A program made the position numbers and the translations under genes. The notes under the pieces are model-generated. The model searched no databases. It was given only the letters and a program-made list of their open reading frames with translations, and was not told the DNA's origin. A stretch of DNA of 64,000 nucleotides from Streptomyces albogriseolus (GTDB lineage Bacteria > Actinomycetota > Actinomycetes > Streptomycetales > Streptomycetaceae): positions 274,099-338,098 of the forward strand of contig BMVA01000008.1 in assembly GCA_014650475.1 (NCBI GenBank). Direction: 5' to 3'. Below are positions 17,883 to 26,777 of the stretch, piece after piece (positions within the stretch are counted from its first letter, which is position 1; each line of letters starts with the position of its first letter).

Positions 17883-20800
17883 GTGTCTGAGCTGGAGGAT
17901 CTGTCCCACCCCGCCGCAGGCCTCTACGAGCAACTGATCACGCTCCGTTTTGAGCAGCAGCTGCACGAGCTGTCCCAGCTTGGCTGGTATCCGCTACGGG
18001 AAGACGTGGGCGCCGAGTCGGTGCCGCACGTACTGGCTCGGCACGTCGCACGCACTGTGCACCGTGTCCTGCTGAACCTTCCCGCGGAGGAGCGGGTGCA
18101 CGCTGCCAACCACATCTTGGAGTCCGTCAGCACGGTTAAGGGTGCCCAGGAGTGGGTCGATCTCATCGCTGACGGCCCTCAGCAACTGCTAGCGATCACA
18201 CGCCAAGAGGCTCCCGGGGTGTTCGCCGTTCGCCCGGGCATTCCGCTCTCCGATGCAGCGCTGCTCACCAATGCTCCTGAAGACCCAAGCCTCGGCTTTG
18301 AACTGCGCGCTGAGCTTGCCACGGCGGATCGCGTCGACCTGCTCTGCGCTTTCGTGAAATGGCATGGGCTTCGCGTCATCGAGCGGTCGCTACAGGCCGC
18401 CGCTGAGCGAGGTGTACCCATCCGTGTCCTCACCACGACGTACATCGGCGCCACAGAACGGCGAGCGTTGGACCGACTGGTTCGAGACTTCCAAGCTGAG
18501 GTGAAGGTCAACTACGAGACACGCTCAACGCGCCTGCACGCCAAAGCATGGCTCTTCCATCGAGGCAGTGGCTACGACACCGCGTACGTCGGCAGTTCGA
18601 ACCTCTCCAAGGCCGCCCTGCTCGACGGCTTGGAGTGGAACGTGCGCTTGTCCTCCGTGGCCACTCCCGAGGTGATAAGGAAGTTCGAAGCGACCTTCGA
18701 GTCGTACTGGAACGACCCCTCATTCGAGACCTACGACCCTGACGCCGACGGCTCCCGTCTCAGTGACGCACTCGCTGTGGCTGGCGGTGCGCCGGCGACA
18801 GGGAAGGCCATCACGCTAGCCGGCCTCAAAGTACGGCCGTATCCCTATCAGCGGGACATGCTGGAACGCCTCAATGTGGAGCGAGAGGTCCACCACGTTC
18901 ACCGGAACCTCTTGGTCGCCGCGACGGGCACCGGCAAGACCGTCATGGCTGCGTTGGACTACAAGCAACTCCGGCAGAAGCATGGACGCGAACTGCGTCT
19001 CCTCTTCGTGGCGCATCGTAAGGAAATCTTGCAGCAGTCTCTCCGGACCTATCAGGAGACCCTACTGCACGCAGATTTCGGGGAATTGCTCTACAGCGGC
19101 GAGATCCCGGAACGCTGGACGCACGTCTTTGCGAGCGTCCAGTCGCTCAATCCCCTGACTCTGGATCGCCTCGACCCGACCCATTTCGATGTCATCGTGA
19201 TCGATGAGTTTCACCATGGAACCTCTCCGACCTATCGGAAGATCATCGATCACTTCAAACCGATGGAGCTGTTGGGCCTCACTGCCACGCCGGAGCGCAT
19301 GGATGGGACAAGCGTCCAAGACGAATTCTTTGAAGGGCGTATCGCCGCAGAAATGCGCCTCTGGGAAGCTCTCGACAACAAGCTTCTGAGCCCCTTCCAC
19401 TACTTCGGCATCAGCGACACCACCGATCTCAGCTCGGTCGAGTGGAGGCGCGGATCGTACGACGTGAGCTCTCTCAGCAACGTCCTCACGGGCAACAAGA
19501 CGCGCGCCGCCCTCGTCGTGAAGGCAGTCGAAGAGAAGGTCGCTGACCCGAGCCGCATGCGCGCCTTGGGGTTCTGCGTCTCTGTGGCCCATGCCCACTT
19601 CATGGCCGATTCCTTCCGCTCCGCCGGCCTCCAGGCCGTCGCGGTGTCCAGAGAGACCCGGCCCGAGCAGCGACGGCAAGCACTGGCCGAGCTGAGGTCC
19701 GGTGCGCTGCAAGTAATCTTCTCCGTCGATTTGTTCAACGAGGGTGTCGACATCCCAGACGTCGACACGCTATTGCTTCTCCGCCCCACGTCAAGCTCGA
19801 CCGTCTTCCTGCAACAGCTGGGCCGGGGGTTGCGCCGATCCGACAGCAAGGCCGTGCTTACGGTCCTGGACTTCATCGGTCAGCACCGCAGGGAGTTCCG
19901 CTTCGAGAACCAGTTCCGCGCCCTGACCAACTTCACGCGGAAGCGACTACTGCACCACATCGAGCATGACTTCCCGAAGCTGCCCTCCGGCTGCGAAATC
20001 ATGCTTGAGGAGAAGGCGAAGCGCACGATCATCGCCAACATCAAGGAGCAACTCAACGTCAACGTGAAAACGCTGGCACGCGAAGTGGCGGATTATCGTG
20101 AGCCGCTTCTCGGTCGGTACCTGGAGGAGAGCGGCCGGGACATCAAGGAGGTGTACCGAGGGACGGGGAACTCCTGGACCGGGCTCCTTCGCCGGTCGGG
20201 CTTGCTGGACGAGGGAGCACCCGAGGGGGAGGCTGCACTGCTCAGGCGGGTCCCTGCCTTCCTCCACGTCGACGATCCTCTCCGCGTCCAGGCGTACACG
20301 CGCCTCCTAGGAGACGATGCTCCCGCTTACAGCCACCTCGATGAGCAGACCCAGGCTTACGCCCGCATGCTCTTCTTCCAGCTCTGGCCGCTAGGCGGGG
20401 TGACCCGGAAGGGGTTTGCGAGCTACGACGCCGGCTTCGCGGTCCTCCGTAAGCAGCGAGCGTTCCGCAGCGAGTTGCGCCAGGTGTTGGCTCACAATCT
20501 CGCCCATACCGAGCACATCCCCATCCCGCTGCTTGGGGTGGCTCGCGACCGCCCCATCCCGCTGACCGTGCACGCCTCCTACAGCCGCGAAGAGATCCTT
20601 CCCGCTCTTGGCCAAGCCGATATTGGAGGTCAGATGCCTGGGGACTTCCGGGAAGGGGTGCTGTGGTGTGAGTCCATCGCAACGGATGCACTGTTCGTCA
20701 CGCTAGAGAAGGACGAGAAGGACTTCTCTCCTCAGACCCGCTACCGCGACTTCGCGTTGAGCGACACGCGTTTCCACTGGGAGTCCCAGAACAGGACCTC

Positions 20801-21038
20801 GGAGTCATCCCCGACCGGCTTGAGGTATCAGCGCCACGCCAGCCAGGGCAGTCAGGTGCTGCTCTTCGTCCGCCGTTACAAGAGCACCGACATAGGGGGT
20901 CCACAGCCGTGGATGCTGTTGGGCCGCGCCGAGTACGAGCGACACGAGGGCAGCAGGCCCATGGCCATCACCTGGAAGCTGGAGCACGCTCTCCCGGCGG
21001 ACGTACTGTCGTACGCCCAGGCCGTCGCGGCGGGCTGA
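17883..21038 (+). CDS. PLD nuclease-SF2 helicase-DUF3427 protein
   Basis: 1051 residues from the GTG at 17883, which has AAAGGAG 5 bases upstream; upstream in-frame TTG 17823 and GTG 17865 lack a site. An N-terminal helical region precedes a phospholipase D-like domain with LHAKAWLF (His219) and YVGSSNLS. The SF2 helicase core has Walker A ATGTGKT (Lys352), IDEFHHG (Asp441), LTATPER, and QQLGRGLRR as motif VI. The long C-terminal part fits DUF3427. The architecture is that of a DNA translocase with a built-in nuclease, seen in restriction-like loci. It is divergent from SRA-HNH and ends 3 bases from the next convergent gene. Confidence 0.9.
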   Translation: MSELEDLSHPAAGLYEQLITLRFEQQLHELSQLGWYPLREDVGAESVPHVLARHVARTVHRVLLNLPAEERVHAANHILESVSTVKGAQEWVDLIADGPQQLLAITRQEAPGVFAVRPGIPLSDAALLTNAPEDPSLGFELRAELATADRVDLLCAFVKWHGLRVIERSLQAAAERGVPIRVLTTTYIGATERRALDRLVRDFQAEVKVNYETRSTRLHAKAWLFHRGSGYDTAYVGSSNLSKAALLDGLEWNVRLSSVATPEVIRKFEATFESYWNDPSFETYDPDADGSRLSDALAVAGGAPATGKAITLAGLKVRPYPYQRDMLERLNVEREVHHVHRNLLVAATGTGKTVMAALDYKQLRQKHGRELRLLFVAHRKEILQQSLRTYQETLLHADFGELLYSGEIPERWTHVFASVQSLNPLTLDRLDPTHFDVIVIDEFHHGTSPTYRKIIDHFKPMELLGLTATPERMDGTSVQDEFFEGRIAAEMRLWEALDNKLLSPFHYFGISDTTDLSSVEWRRGSYDVSSLSNVLTGNKTRAALVVKAVEEKVADPSRMRALGFCVSVAHAHFMADSFRSAGLQAVAVSRETRPEQRRQALAELRSGALQVIFSVDLFNEGVDIPDVDTLLLLRPTSSSTVFLQQLGRGLRRSDSKAVLTVLDFIGQHRREFRFENQFRALTNFTRKRLLHHIEHDFPKLPSGCEIMLEEKAKRTIIANIKEQLNVNVKTLAREVADYREPLLGRYLEESGRDIKEVYRGTGNSWTGLLRRSGLLDEGAPEGEAALLRRVPAFLHVDDPLRVQAYTRLLGDDAPAYSHLDEQTQAYARMLFFQLWPLGGVTRKGFASYDAGFAVLRKQRAFRSELRQVLAHNLAHTEHIPIPLLGVARDRPIPLTVHASYSREEILPALGQADIGGQMPGDFREGVLWCESIATDALFVTLEKDEKDFSPQTRYRDFALSDTRFHWESQNRTSESSPTGLRYQRHASQGSQVLLFVRRYKSTDIGGPQPWMLLGRAEYERHEGSRPMAITWKLEHALPADVLSYAQAVAAG

Positions 21039-21041
21039 ACT

Positions 21042-21701
21042 TCAGCTAGGGCCAGGGGCTGCGCCCAGTTCGGCTTCGAAGTGCGTCTGGGCGCGGTCCA
21101 AGATGTCGTCGGCGTCATGGCCGTGCGCCCTCAGCCAGTGCAAGAGGTCGGAGATGAGGTCGATGGCTGCCGCCTCCGTCGCCAGGGCGCCGATCCGGCT
21201 GTGACGCGGCCCGGTGGACAGCCGCCCATCGCTGTAGGAGCTGAGCATCTTCTCCGCTCGCGCCACACGCGTGCTTCCCACGCCGCCGCCCTGCGGGGTT
21301 ACCGGCGCGGCGACGATCTCGCACCACGTGACCTTTCCGTCCCGATGCAGGTCGACGCCCCAGCGATCCGACAAGGCGTCGATCAAGGTCATGCCTCGCC
21401 CGTTCTCGGCGTCCTCGGTCGCCTCCATGAGCGTGGGAAGCACGCGTGTATCCGGGTCCCGCACCTCAAGGCGCAGGCGGGCATCTCCCAGAGAGAGGGT
21501 GAGGCTGGCGGGGGTCCCACGACCCACGTGAGTGATCACGTTGGACACGAGTTCACTGACACAGAGCTGAGCCGCGTCGATGACCTCCCGAACACCCCAG
21601 TCACGGAGTCGCACTCGTACGTCTGCTCGCAGCGCCGAGACCTCTTCGGGCTCGGCGAGGAATTGAACCCGCCAGAGGGGGATGTGAGCCGCTTCGTCCA
21701 C
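21042..21701 (-). CDS. RsbW-like ATP-binding (HATPase_c) regulator
   Basis: 219 residues from GTG 21701 (TTAGGAGGAG just upstream). The GHKL ATPase fold has the N box in CVSELVSNVITHV, the acidic EVRDPDTR and the GRGMTLIDALSD lid. These are hallmarks of the anti-sigma-factor-like kinases so abundant in Streptomyces. A C-terminal extension of about 80 residues is helical and not part of the core fold. It is divergent from the DUF5753 regulator, and the three genes form a cassette often seen in this genus. Confidence 0.88.
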   Translation of the reverse strand: MDEAAHIPLWRVQFLAEPEEVSALRADVRVRLRDWGVREVIDAAQLCVSELVSNVITHVGRGTPASLTLSLGDARLRLEVRDPDTRVLPTLMEATEDAENGRGMTLIDALSDRWGVDLHRDGKVTWCEIVAAPVTPQGGGVGSTRVARAEKMLSSYSDGRLSTGPRHSRIGALATEAAAIDLISDLLHWLRAHGHDADDILDRAQTHFEAELGAAPGPS

Positions 21702-21754
21702 GCTTCTCCTCCTAAGTAGGCCACGCTGGTGACGCCTTGCATGTGGTCACATAC

Positions 21755-21791
21755 TGAGAGTTGCACTGAAACTCTCAAAATGAAACTCTCA
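21755..21791. promoter_or_regulatory. Triple 11-bp operator-like array
   Basis: TGAAACTCTCA occurs exactly at 21767-21777 and 21781-21791 (14-bp period). An inverted copy with one change, TGAGAGTTGCA, is at 21755-21765. It is AT-rich against its surroundings and lies between the RsbW-like gene and the DUF5753 regulator, so it is the likely binding array of that regulator. Confidence 0.6.
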
Positions 21792-21902
21792 CAAGGTGTC
21801 TGGTGGAGTGCGAGGAGTCGTACGCGCCCCCGGCGCACACCGCCTTGCCGTGACGAACGCGGGGAGGCAACTATCGATCGACTCGCACGAAGGGCTCATG
21901 CC

Positions 21903-22748
21903 ATGCCAGTTGGACCCACCACCCGACGGCGTCAGTTGGGCGCCGACCTCCGCCGACTCCGCGAACTGGCGGGCTTAACGCTGGAGGAAGCGGGAGCACG
22001 CGTGGGCATCTCGAAGGCGACTCTGAGCCGCTACGAGACCAAGGAAGGCGTGGTCAAGTGGCCGGCCGTGGACGCACTGTGCCGGGAGTACGGAGCGACG
22101 GATGAAGAGCGCTTCGCCCTGGTCGAGCTGGCCAAGGGCGCACGGATTCAGGGGTGGTGGCGCTCTCTCGCCGACCCGATCCCCGAGTCCATGAACCTCA
22201 TGCTCACCCTTGAGGACGAGGTGGTGCGCGAGGACCACTACGCCTGCATGTACGTTCCAGGGCTGCTCCAGACCCGCGCGTATGCCGAAGCCGTGCATCG
22301 GGCTTCGGAGGTGCAGTGCGAGGAACGCGAAGTCCAGCACATGGTCGACATCCGCATGAAGCGCCAGGAGCTTCTGGAACGCCAAGACCCACCGCACCTC
22401 TGGGCGGTGATCGATGAGGCCGCGCTACGGCGACGGGTGGGCGGCCGTGATGTGATGCGGGAGCAGCTGAAGCACCTGCTGACGATGGCTGAGCGTTCGC
22501 GCGTCACCGTGCAGGTCTTGCCGTTCGACCGAGGCGCGCACGCTGCGGCGGTCGGAAGCTTCGCGGTGCTGCGCGGCCAGGCTCCCGAACTCGACGTGGT
22601 GTACGTGGATCTCCTCGGCGGTGGGCTGTTTATGGAGAAGCCAGAGGAACTCGAGCGTTATAAGTTGGCGTTCGAGTACCTCAGCGCCCAGGCACTCGAC
22701 TTCGAGTCCTCCACCGATCTCATCGACCGGATCAGCAAGGAGACCTGA
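21903..22748 (+). CDS. XRE-type regulator with DUF5753 domain (WhiJ-like)
   Basis: 281 residues from the ATG at 21903 (GAAGGG upstream). The helix-turn-helix lies at residues 8-65 (LGADLRRLRELAGLTLEEAGARVGIS region with SKATLSRYE). The DUF5753 domain covers the rest: YVPGLLQTRAYAEAV, ERQDPPHLWAVIDEAALRR, VTVQVLPF and the C-terminal YKLAFEYL. Such regulators pair with DUF397 proteins and influence development and antibiotic production. The stop overlaps the next ATG. Confidence 0.93.
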   Translation: MPVGPTTRRRQLGADLRRLRELAGLTLEEAGARVGISKATLSRYETKEGVVKWPAVDALCREYGATDEERFALVELAKGARIQGWWRSLADPIPESMNLMLTLEDEVVREDHYACMYVPGLLQTRAYAEAVHRASEVQCEEREVQHMVDIRMKRQELLERQDPPHLWAVIDEAALRRRVGGRDVMREQLKHLLTMAERSRVTVQVLPFDRGAHAAAVGSFAVLRGQAPELDVVYVDLLGGGLFMEKPEELERYKLAFEYLSAQALDFESSTDLIDRISKET

Positions 22749-22948
22749 TGACGGCCCTGTCCCAGCTCACCTGGATCACATCGTCCTACAGCGGCGGCAG
22801 TGGCACCGAGTGCGTCGAATGCGCCCGCATCCCAGCGGGCGCGCTGATACGCGACTCAAAGTGGGCTGACGGACCGATAGTTCGCGTGGGCGCCGAGCCC
22901 TGGAAGGCGTTCGTACGCTCCTTGTGGCCAGGCACCCCGAGCGCGTAG
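22748..22948 (+). CDS. DUF397 protein
   Basis: 66 residues, ATG at 22748 within the ATGA overlap. It starts with the family pattern LTWITSSYSGGSGTECVE, followed by IRDSKWADGP and WKAFVRSL. It is the usual small partner of DUF5753 regulators (BldB/WhiJ-system type) and probably modulates the DNA-binding protein encoded just upstream. Confidence 0.93.
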   Translation: MTALSQLTWITSSYSGGSGTECVECARIPAGALIRDSKWADGPIVRVGAEPWKAFVRSLWPGTPSA

Positions 22949-22973
22949 GGGGCAGTGCGGGCTAGGCGCCCGA

Positions 22974-23510
22974 CTAAGCCGCCCCACTCCCCTCCCACTC
23001 CCCCGCCAACAACCCCAGCACCACCTCATCCATGAACTCCCCCAACACCCACGCCGACTTGCGCAGCACCCCCTCCCGCACGAACCCGTTGCGTTCCGCC
23101 GCGCGGATCATGCCCTCGTTGTCCGCGAGGGTCTCGATCTGGAGGCGTTGCAGGCCGCGTACGGCGAAGCCGTAGTAGCAGAGGGCCGCGACGACGTCCG
23201 TGCCGTAGCCCTTGCCGCGGGCGGCGGGGAGCAGGCCGACGCCGATGTGGGCGTTGCGGTTGTGGGTGTCGATGCCCCACAGGTTCGCCGTGCCGATGAG
23301 GGTGTCGCCCTCGAGCTCCACCACGGAGAAGGACGCCAGGTTCTCCGGTGGGTTGTCGAAGGCGAGTTGCGGGTCGTTCGCCGTGACCGGCCGCCAGGGA
23401 CGGCCCTCGGCGCGCGCGGCGTTGACCACGTCGTTGTAGAGCTCGGCCCGCAGGACCGGTATGTCGTCCTCGCGGCGGTCCCGGAGGCCGACCCTCGTTC
23501 CCTTCAGCAT
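22974..23510 (-). CDS. GNAT family N-acetyltransferase (RimJ/RimL type)
   Basis: 178 residues from the ATG at 23510, where AGGAAGGG precedes. It has the acetyltransferase_3 pattern: RVGLRDRREDD at the start, IGVGLLPAARGKGYGTDVV as the acetyl-CoA loop, and ADNEGMIRAAERNGFVREGVLR as motif B. The family acetylates protein N-termini or small amines; no neighbour indicates the substrate. It marks the return to high-GC core codon use after the accessory stretch. Confidence 0.92.
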   Translation of the reverse strand: MLKGTRVGLRDRREDDIPVLRAELYNDVVNAARAEGRPWRPVTANDPQLAFDNPPENLASFSVVELEGDTLIGTANLWGIDTHNRNAHIGVGLLPAARGKGYGTDVVAALCYYGFAVRGLQRLQIETLADNEGMIRAAERNGFVREGVLRKSAWVLGEFMDEVVLGLLAGEWEGSGAA

Positions 23511-23582
23511 GCGGCCCTTCCTATCCCCGCGCGCCGGCCGGCGGCAAACGATTAAGGCGGGCCGCACGCGCCCCGCCGGGCG

Positions 23583-24434
23583 TCACGGGTTCCAGGTCAT
23601 GGTAGCGTAGACCCGGTCGAAGCGTCCCGCGGCCAGGTCCTGCCGGGAGATCGACCAGGAGTAGAGGGCCATCTCCAGACCGTCGAGCCCATGTATCCAC
23701 TGGGCGAGGCACACCCAGTCCTCGGGACGTACGTCCGTGTCGGGCGGGGGCAGTTCGCCGCGGGCCACCGCGCGTGCCGCCTCCCGCCCTGCCGCCACGC
23801 TGGGATCCTCCTCCCCGTACTCGTCCTCGGCGTATCCACCCAGCTGAAGCCCGAGGCCGACGCCCTCGCCCGGCATCTCCGTCCACACGTCGATCAGTTC
23901 GCTCGCATACTGATGTTCCGGGTGAGGCTCGCAGCCCGAAGGGGCTCCGGACGCGTGGACCGAGGTGAAGTACGGGAGGGAGACGTCGGTACTCAGGCGG
24001 AGCAGCCCTTCCGGGAGATCCTTCTCGTACGGGTAGTTTCTCCATTCCGGGTCAAGGTCCGCAGGGCGTTCCTCGACGGGTGTGCCTGCGGGGATGTGGA
24101 GGGCGGTGCCCAGGTTTCCCTCCCCGATCCGGTCGGGGTCGGGGTCGGCGAACAGCAGGAGGTGGCCGTCGACGGGCAGGTCGAGGTCGGTCGCTCCGGC
24201 GGGCAGCGCGGCCAGATCGATGGTGGCGGCGAGCTTGCACCACGGGTCGGGGGCGTCCGCGGGAAGCATGAGGGGCCCGCCGAGCCGGCCCACCACCGGC
24301 CCGTCCCCCTTGGTGCCCAGGAAGGCGCAGGGTCGGGCGAGGTCCGTCCACCGGGCGATGTCGTCCGGGGGGATGCCCTCTGTCAGAGCTCTCTCACGGA
24401 ACTCACGCAGTACGTCCGGCGTTTCGGGGGGCAT
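23583..24434 (-). CDS. DUF1963 (YwqG-like) protein
   Basis: 283 residues from the ATG at 24434 (GAGGAGACTCCCC upstream); the much longer open frame upstream is antisense to the LRR gene and not coding. The sequence fits DUF1963: DLARPCAFLGTKGDGPVVGRLGG, PWCKLAATIDLAALP, GHLLLFADPD, and DWVCLAQWIHGLDGLEMALYSW near the end. Cytoplasmic, function unknown; it may share a transcript with the LRR gene 71 bases upstream. Confidence 0.85.
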   Translation of the reverse strand: MPPETPDVLREFRERALTEGIPPDDIARWTDLARPCAFLGTKGDGPVVGRLGGPLMLPADAPDPWCKLAATIDLAALPAGATDLDLPVDGHLLLFADPDPDRIGEGNLGTALHIPAGTPVEERPADLDPEWRNYPYEKDLPEGLLRLSTDVSLPYFTSVHASGAPSGCEPHPEHQYASELIDVWTEMPGEGVGLGLQLGGYAEDEYGEEDPSVAAGREAARAVARGELPPPDTDVRPEDWVCLAQWIHGLDGLEMALYSWSISRQDLAAGRFDRVYATMTWNP

Positions 24435-24505
24435 GGGGAGTCTCCTCGCGGTCAGGTGGGTTCGACAAGGGGTAGCGCTCCGGGTGAGCGGCGGACCGTG
24501 GACGG

Positions 24506-26128
24506 TCAGGGGTGCAGCGTGACGGTCACGCCGCGTGCCCTGAGGTCGGTCACCACGGGATCGGGGACCCCCGAGGGCGAGATCGCGATCCGCTCGGCCA
24601 GGTGGACGTGTGACAGCGCCGGCATGTCGAGCAGGGGCCGGAGATCCGTCAGGGACCGGCAGTGGCGCAGGTCGAGTTCCGCGAGGCGGGGCGAACCGGT
24701 GAACAGGGTGATGTCCTTCCACGCGGCCCAGCTCGGGCCGGCCACGCTGAGGGAGCTGAGGCGTTCCACCGGTATGCCCTCGGCCGGGGGGCAGTTCTTC
24801 AGGGAGCGGAGGGTCAGTTCGCGCAGACCGGGGCAGTCCTGAAGGGCGCCGAGCGATTCCAGCTCCTCCATGTAGAGCAGGGTCAGCGTGGACAGCGGAG
24901 ATCCGGACAGATCGCCGAGGCCGCGGACGGCGGACCCGTTGATCATCAGCGTGCGCAGTGCGGGCAGGCGGCCGAGTCCCCTGAGGTCGGCCAGCGTGGA
25001 GCAACCGGTCAGCGTCAGCTCCCGCAAGGCGGGCAGCTCGCCCAGACCCTCCGTGGTGCGCAGGAGCGGACTGCCGTGGATGCCCAGCTTCACCAGCCGC
25101 GGGTGGCCGCCCAGCCCTTCGAGCGTCGTCAGCGCGCGGCAGCCGTCGAGTTCCAGGGACTGGAGTCCGGGAAGAGCCGCGAACGGCGAGAGGTCGCCGT
25201 ACTGGTCGCCGCTCAGCCGGAGGTGTGCCAGGCTCGGCAGTCCGGCGAGTCCGTCCAGGTCCGTGAGGGACCCGCAGGACTGGAGATTCAGGGATTCCAG
25301 GGCGGCGAGCGCTTCGCCCCACCCGCGGAGGGAACGCACCTTGGTCCGGATCAGCCTCAGCTGACGCAGGCCGCTGAGGTGCAGCAAGGGATCGAAGTTT
25401 TCGACGGCGCCGCACCAGCTCAGATCCAGGCGGGTGAGCCGGGTGAGCCGGCCGATCGGGGTGAGGTCCTCCACGCTCGTGCAGCCACCCAGGTCGAGGT
25501 CCGTGAGACGGGTGAGTTCACCGACCTCGGTGAGGTCGGTGAGCCCGTCACACTGGTGGAGGTCGAGCTTCTCGAGCATCGTGAGATGCCGCAGCCCCCG
25601 CAGGGAGGAGGCGTACGGCAGGCGCAGTTCCGTCCTGCCCTCCTGACGGAACGCGGGAGCGAGCAGGTGCTCGGCGAAACGGTCCGGGTCAGGGTGCGTC
25701 CTCCACAGACGAACGAGGAACTTGGACGCGTAGGGATCCAGGTGGGTGAACCGGGCGGCCAGTCTCAGGGCGTGATGTCCGCCGTCACCCGCTGCGGACA
25801 GGGCGACGAGTGCCCTGACGGCCTTGCGCGCACGGTACGCCGGAGCCTCGAAGGTCTCGCAGAAACCGAACGGGTCTCCGTCGGCCCTCGCCCACAGGAG
25901 GAGCAGGTCCTCGGTGGAGCAGTCGGACGCTTCGCTGTACCGCACGGCCAGACGCAGCGCCGCGTCACCGCCGCCGGACGCCGCCAGCAGCATGAGTTCC
26001 CTGACCGCCTCACCCGCCTCGGCGGGACTCGCGGTCCCGAAGCCCTCCCTCAACTGCCGTATTCGTAAAGCCGTGTTGTCGTCCGGTGTGCTGTCGGCGG
26101 GCACACCGGAGGGGGTCGGTTGTGTCAT
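24506..26128 (-). CDS. Leucine-rich repeat protein
   Basis: 540 residues. The ATG at 26128 has no convincing Shine-Dalgarno sequence. Residues 1-165 are helical and Ala-rich with no recognised enzyme domain. From about 170 to 500 some 14 leucine-rich repeats of 21-24 residues follow the pattern LxxLxLxxCxxLTDLxGL (LEKLDLHQCDGLTDL, LTDLDLGGCTSVEDL). No NTPase, kinase, TIR or signal peptide is visible, so it is a cytoplasmic recognition scaffold without a built-in effector. It resembles the sensor halves of STAND proteins; partner unknown. Confidence 0.8.
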   Translation of the reverse strand: MTQPTPSGVPADSTPDDNTALRIRQLREGFGTASPAEAGEAVRELMLLAASGGGDAALRLAVRYSEASDCSTEDLLLLWARADGDPFGFCETFEAPAYRARKAVRALVALSAAGDGGHHALRLAARFTHLDPYASKFLVRLWRTHPDPDRFAEHLLAPAFRQEGRTELRLPYASSLRGLRHLTMLEKLDLHQCDGLTDLTEVGELTRLTDLDLGGCTSVEDLTPIGRLTRLTRLDLSWCGAVENFDPLLHLSGLRQLRLIRTKVRSLRGWGEALAALESLNLQSCGSLTDLDGLAGLPSLAHLRLSGDQYGDLSPFAALPGLQSLELDGCRALTTLEGLGGHPRLVKLGIHGSPLLRTTEGLGELPALRELTLTGCSTLADLRGLGRLPALRTLMINGSAVRGLGDLSGSPLSTLTLLYMEELESLGALQDCPGLRELTLRSLKNCPPAEGIPVERLSSLSVAGPSWAAWKDITLFTGSPRLAELDLRHCRSLTDLRPLLDMPALSHVHLAERIAISPSGVPDPVVTDLRARGVTVTLHP

Positions 26129-26212
26129 GTGAGGACTGTAGGGGCCAGGGGTGACAGGCGGCTCTGTCGGGCCTTGGGTGCCGTGGCCGGTCGGTCACGG
26201 TACTCGTATGCC

Positions 26213-26755
26213 TCAGTCCGCCGTGATCCGCCGCACCGCCTCCCGCGTCACCGACCGGTCCGGCGGATCGTCGTCCAGGGCGCGGTGGAGGGTCAGGCCC
26301 TCGATCAGGGCGTCCAGGCGGCGGGCCGTGGCCGGGGGGAAGTGGGCTTCCAGCAGGGCGCGGCTGCGGCGCATCCACCGGGCGCACAGCGCTCGGTACG
26401 GCTCGCGGCGCGCCGCCAGCGTGTACAGCTCCTGGACCAGGATCAGGTCGCGGCACGGGCCCTCCGAGAGGGTGTGGACGAGGTCGGTGACCGCCTCGCG
26501 GGCCTCCTCCTGGGTCGCGGCGTCCGAGAGGTGCCGTTCGAAGACGGCGACCATGTGGTCGGCGTACCCGGTGAACGCCTCAAGCAGCAGTTCGTCGATG
26601 CCGGTGAAGTGGTACGTCATCGAGCCGAGCGGCACCCCGGCGCGGGCGGCGATCTTGCGGTGGGAGACGCCGGCGACGCCCTCCTCGGCGATCAGGTCGA
26701 GCGCCGCCGCGAGGATCCGTTCGCGGCGGCGGGGGTCGGTGTGTCCGGTGGCCAT
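26213..26755 (-). CDS. TetR/AcrR family regulator
   Basis: 180 residues, ATG at 26755. The N-terminal helix-turn-helix is GVSHRKIAARAGVPLGSMTYHF (in two parts, residues 29-50). The C-terminal ligand domain has a conserved helical pattern ending SVTREAVRRITAD. It lies 22 bases after the acetyltransferase gene in the same direction, so the two form an operon. The palindromes at 27360-27406 upstream of that operon are the expected binding sites. Confidence 0.92.
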   Translation of the reverse strand: MATGHTDPRRRERILAAALDLIAEEGVAGVSHRKIAARAGVPLGSMTYHFTGIDELLLEAFTGYADHMVAVFERHLSDAATQEEAREAVTDLVHTLSEGPCRDLILVQELYTLAARREPYRALCARWMRRSRALLEAHFPPATARRLDALIEGLTLHRALDDDPPDRSVTREAVRRITAD

Positions 26756-26777
26756 GCGTGCGGTGCGCGGGCGGCCG

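Noticed and set aside
16734-22948. Prophage or complete mobile element
   Set aside because: No structural phage, integrase or transposase genes; only an accessory cluster with altered codon use.
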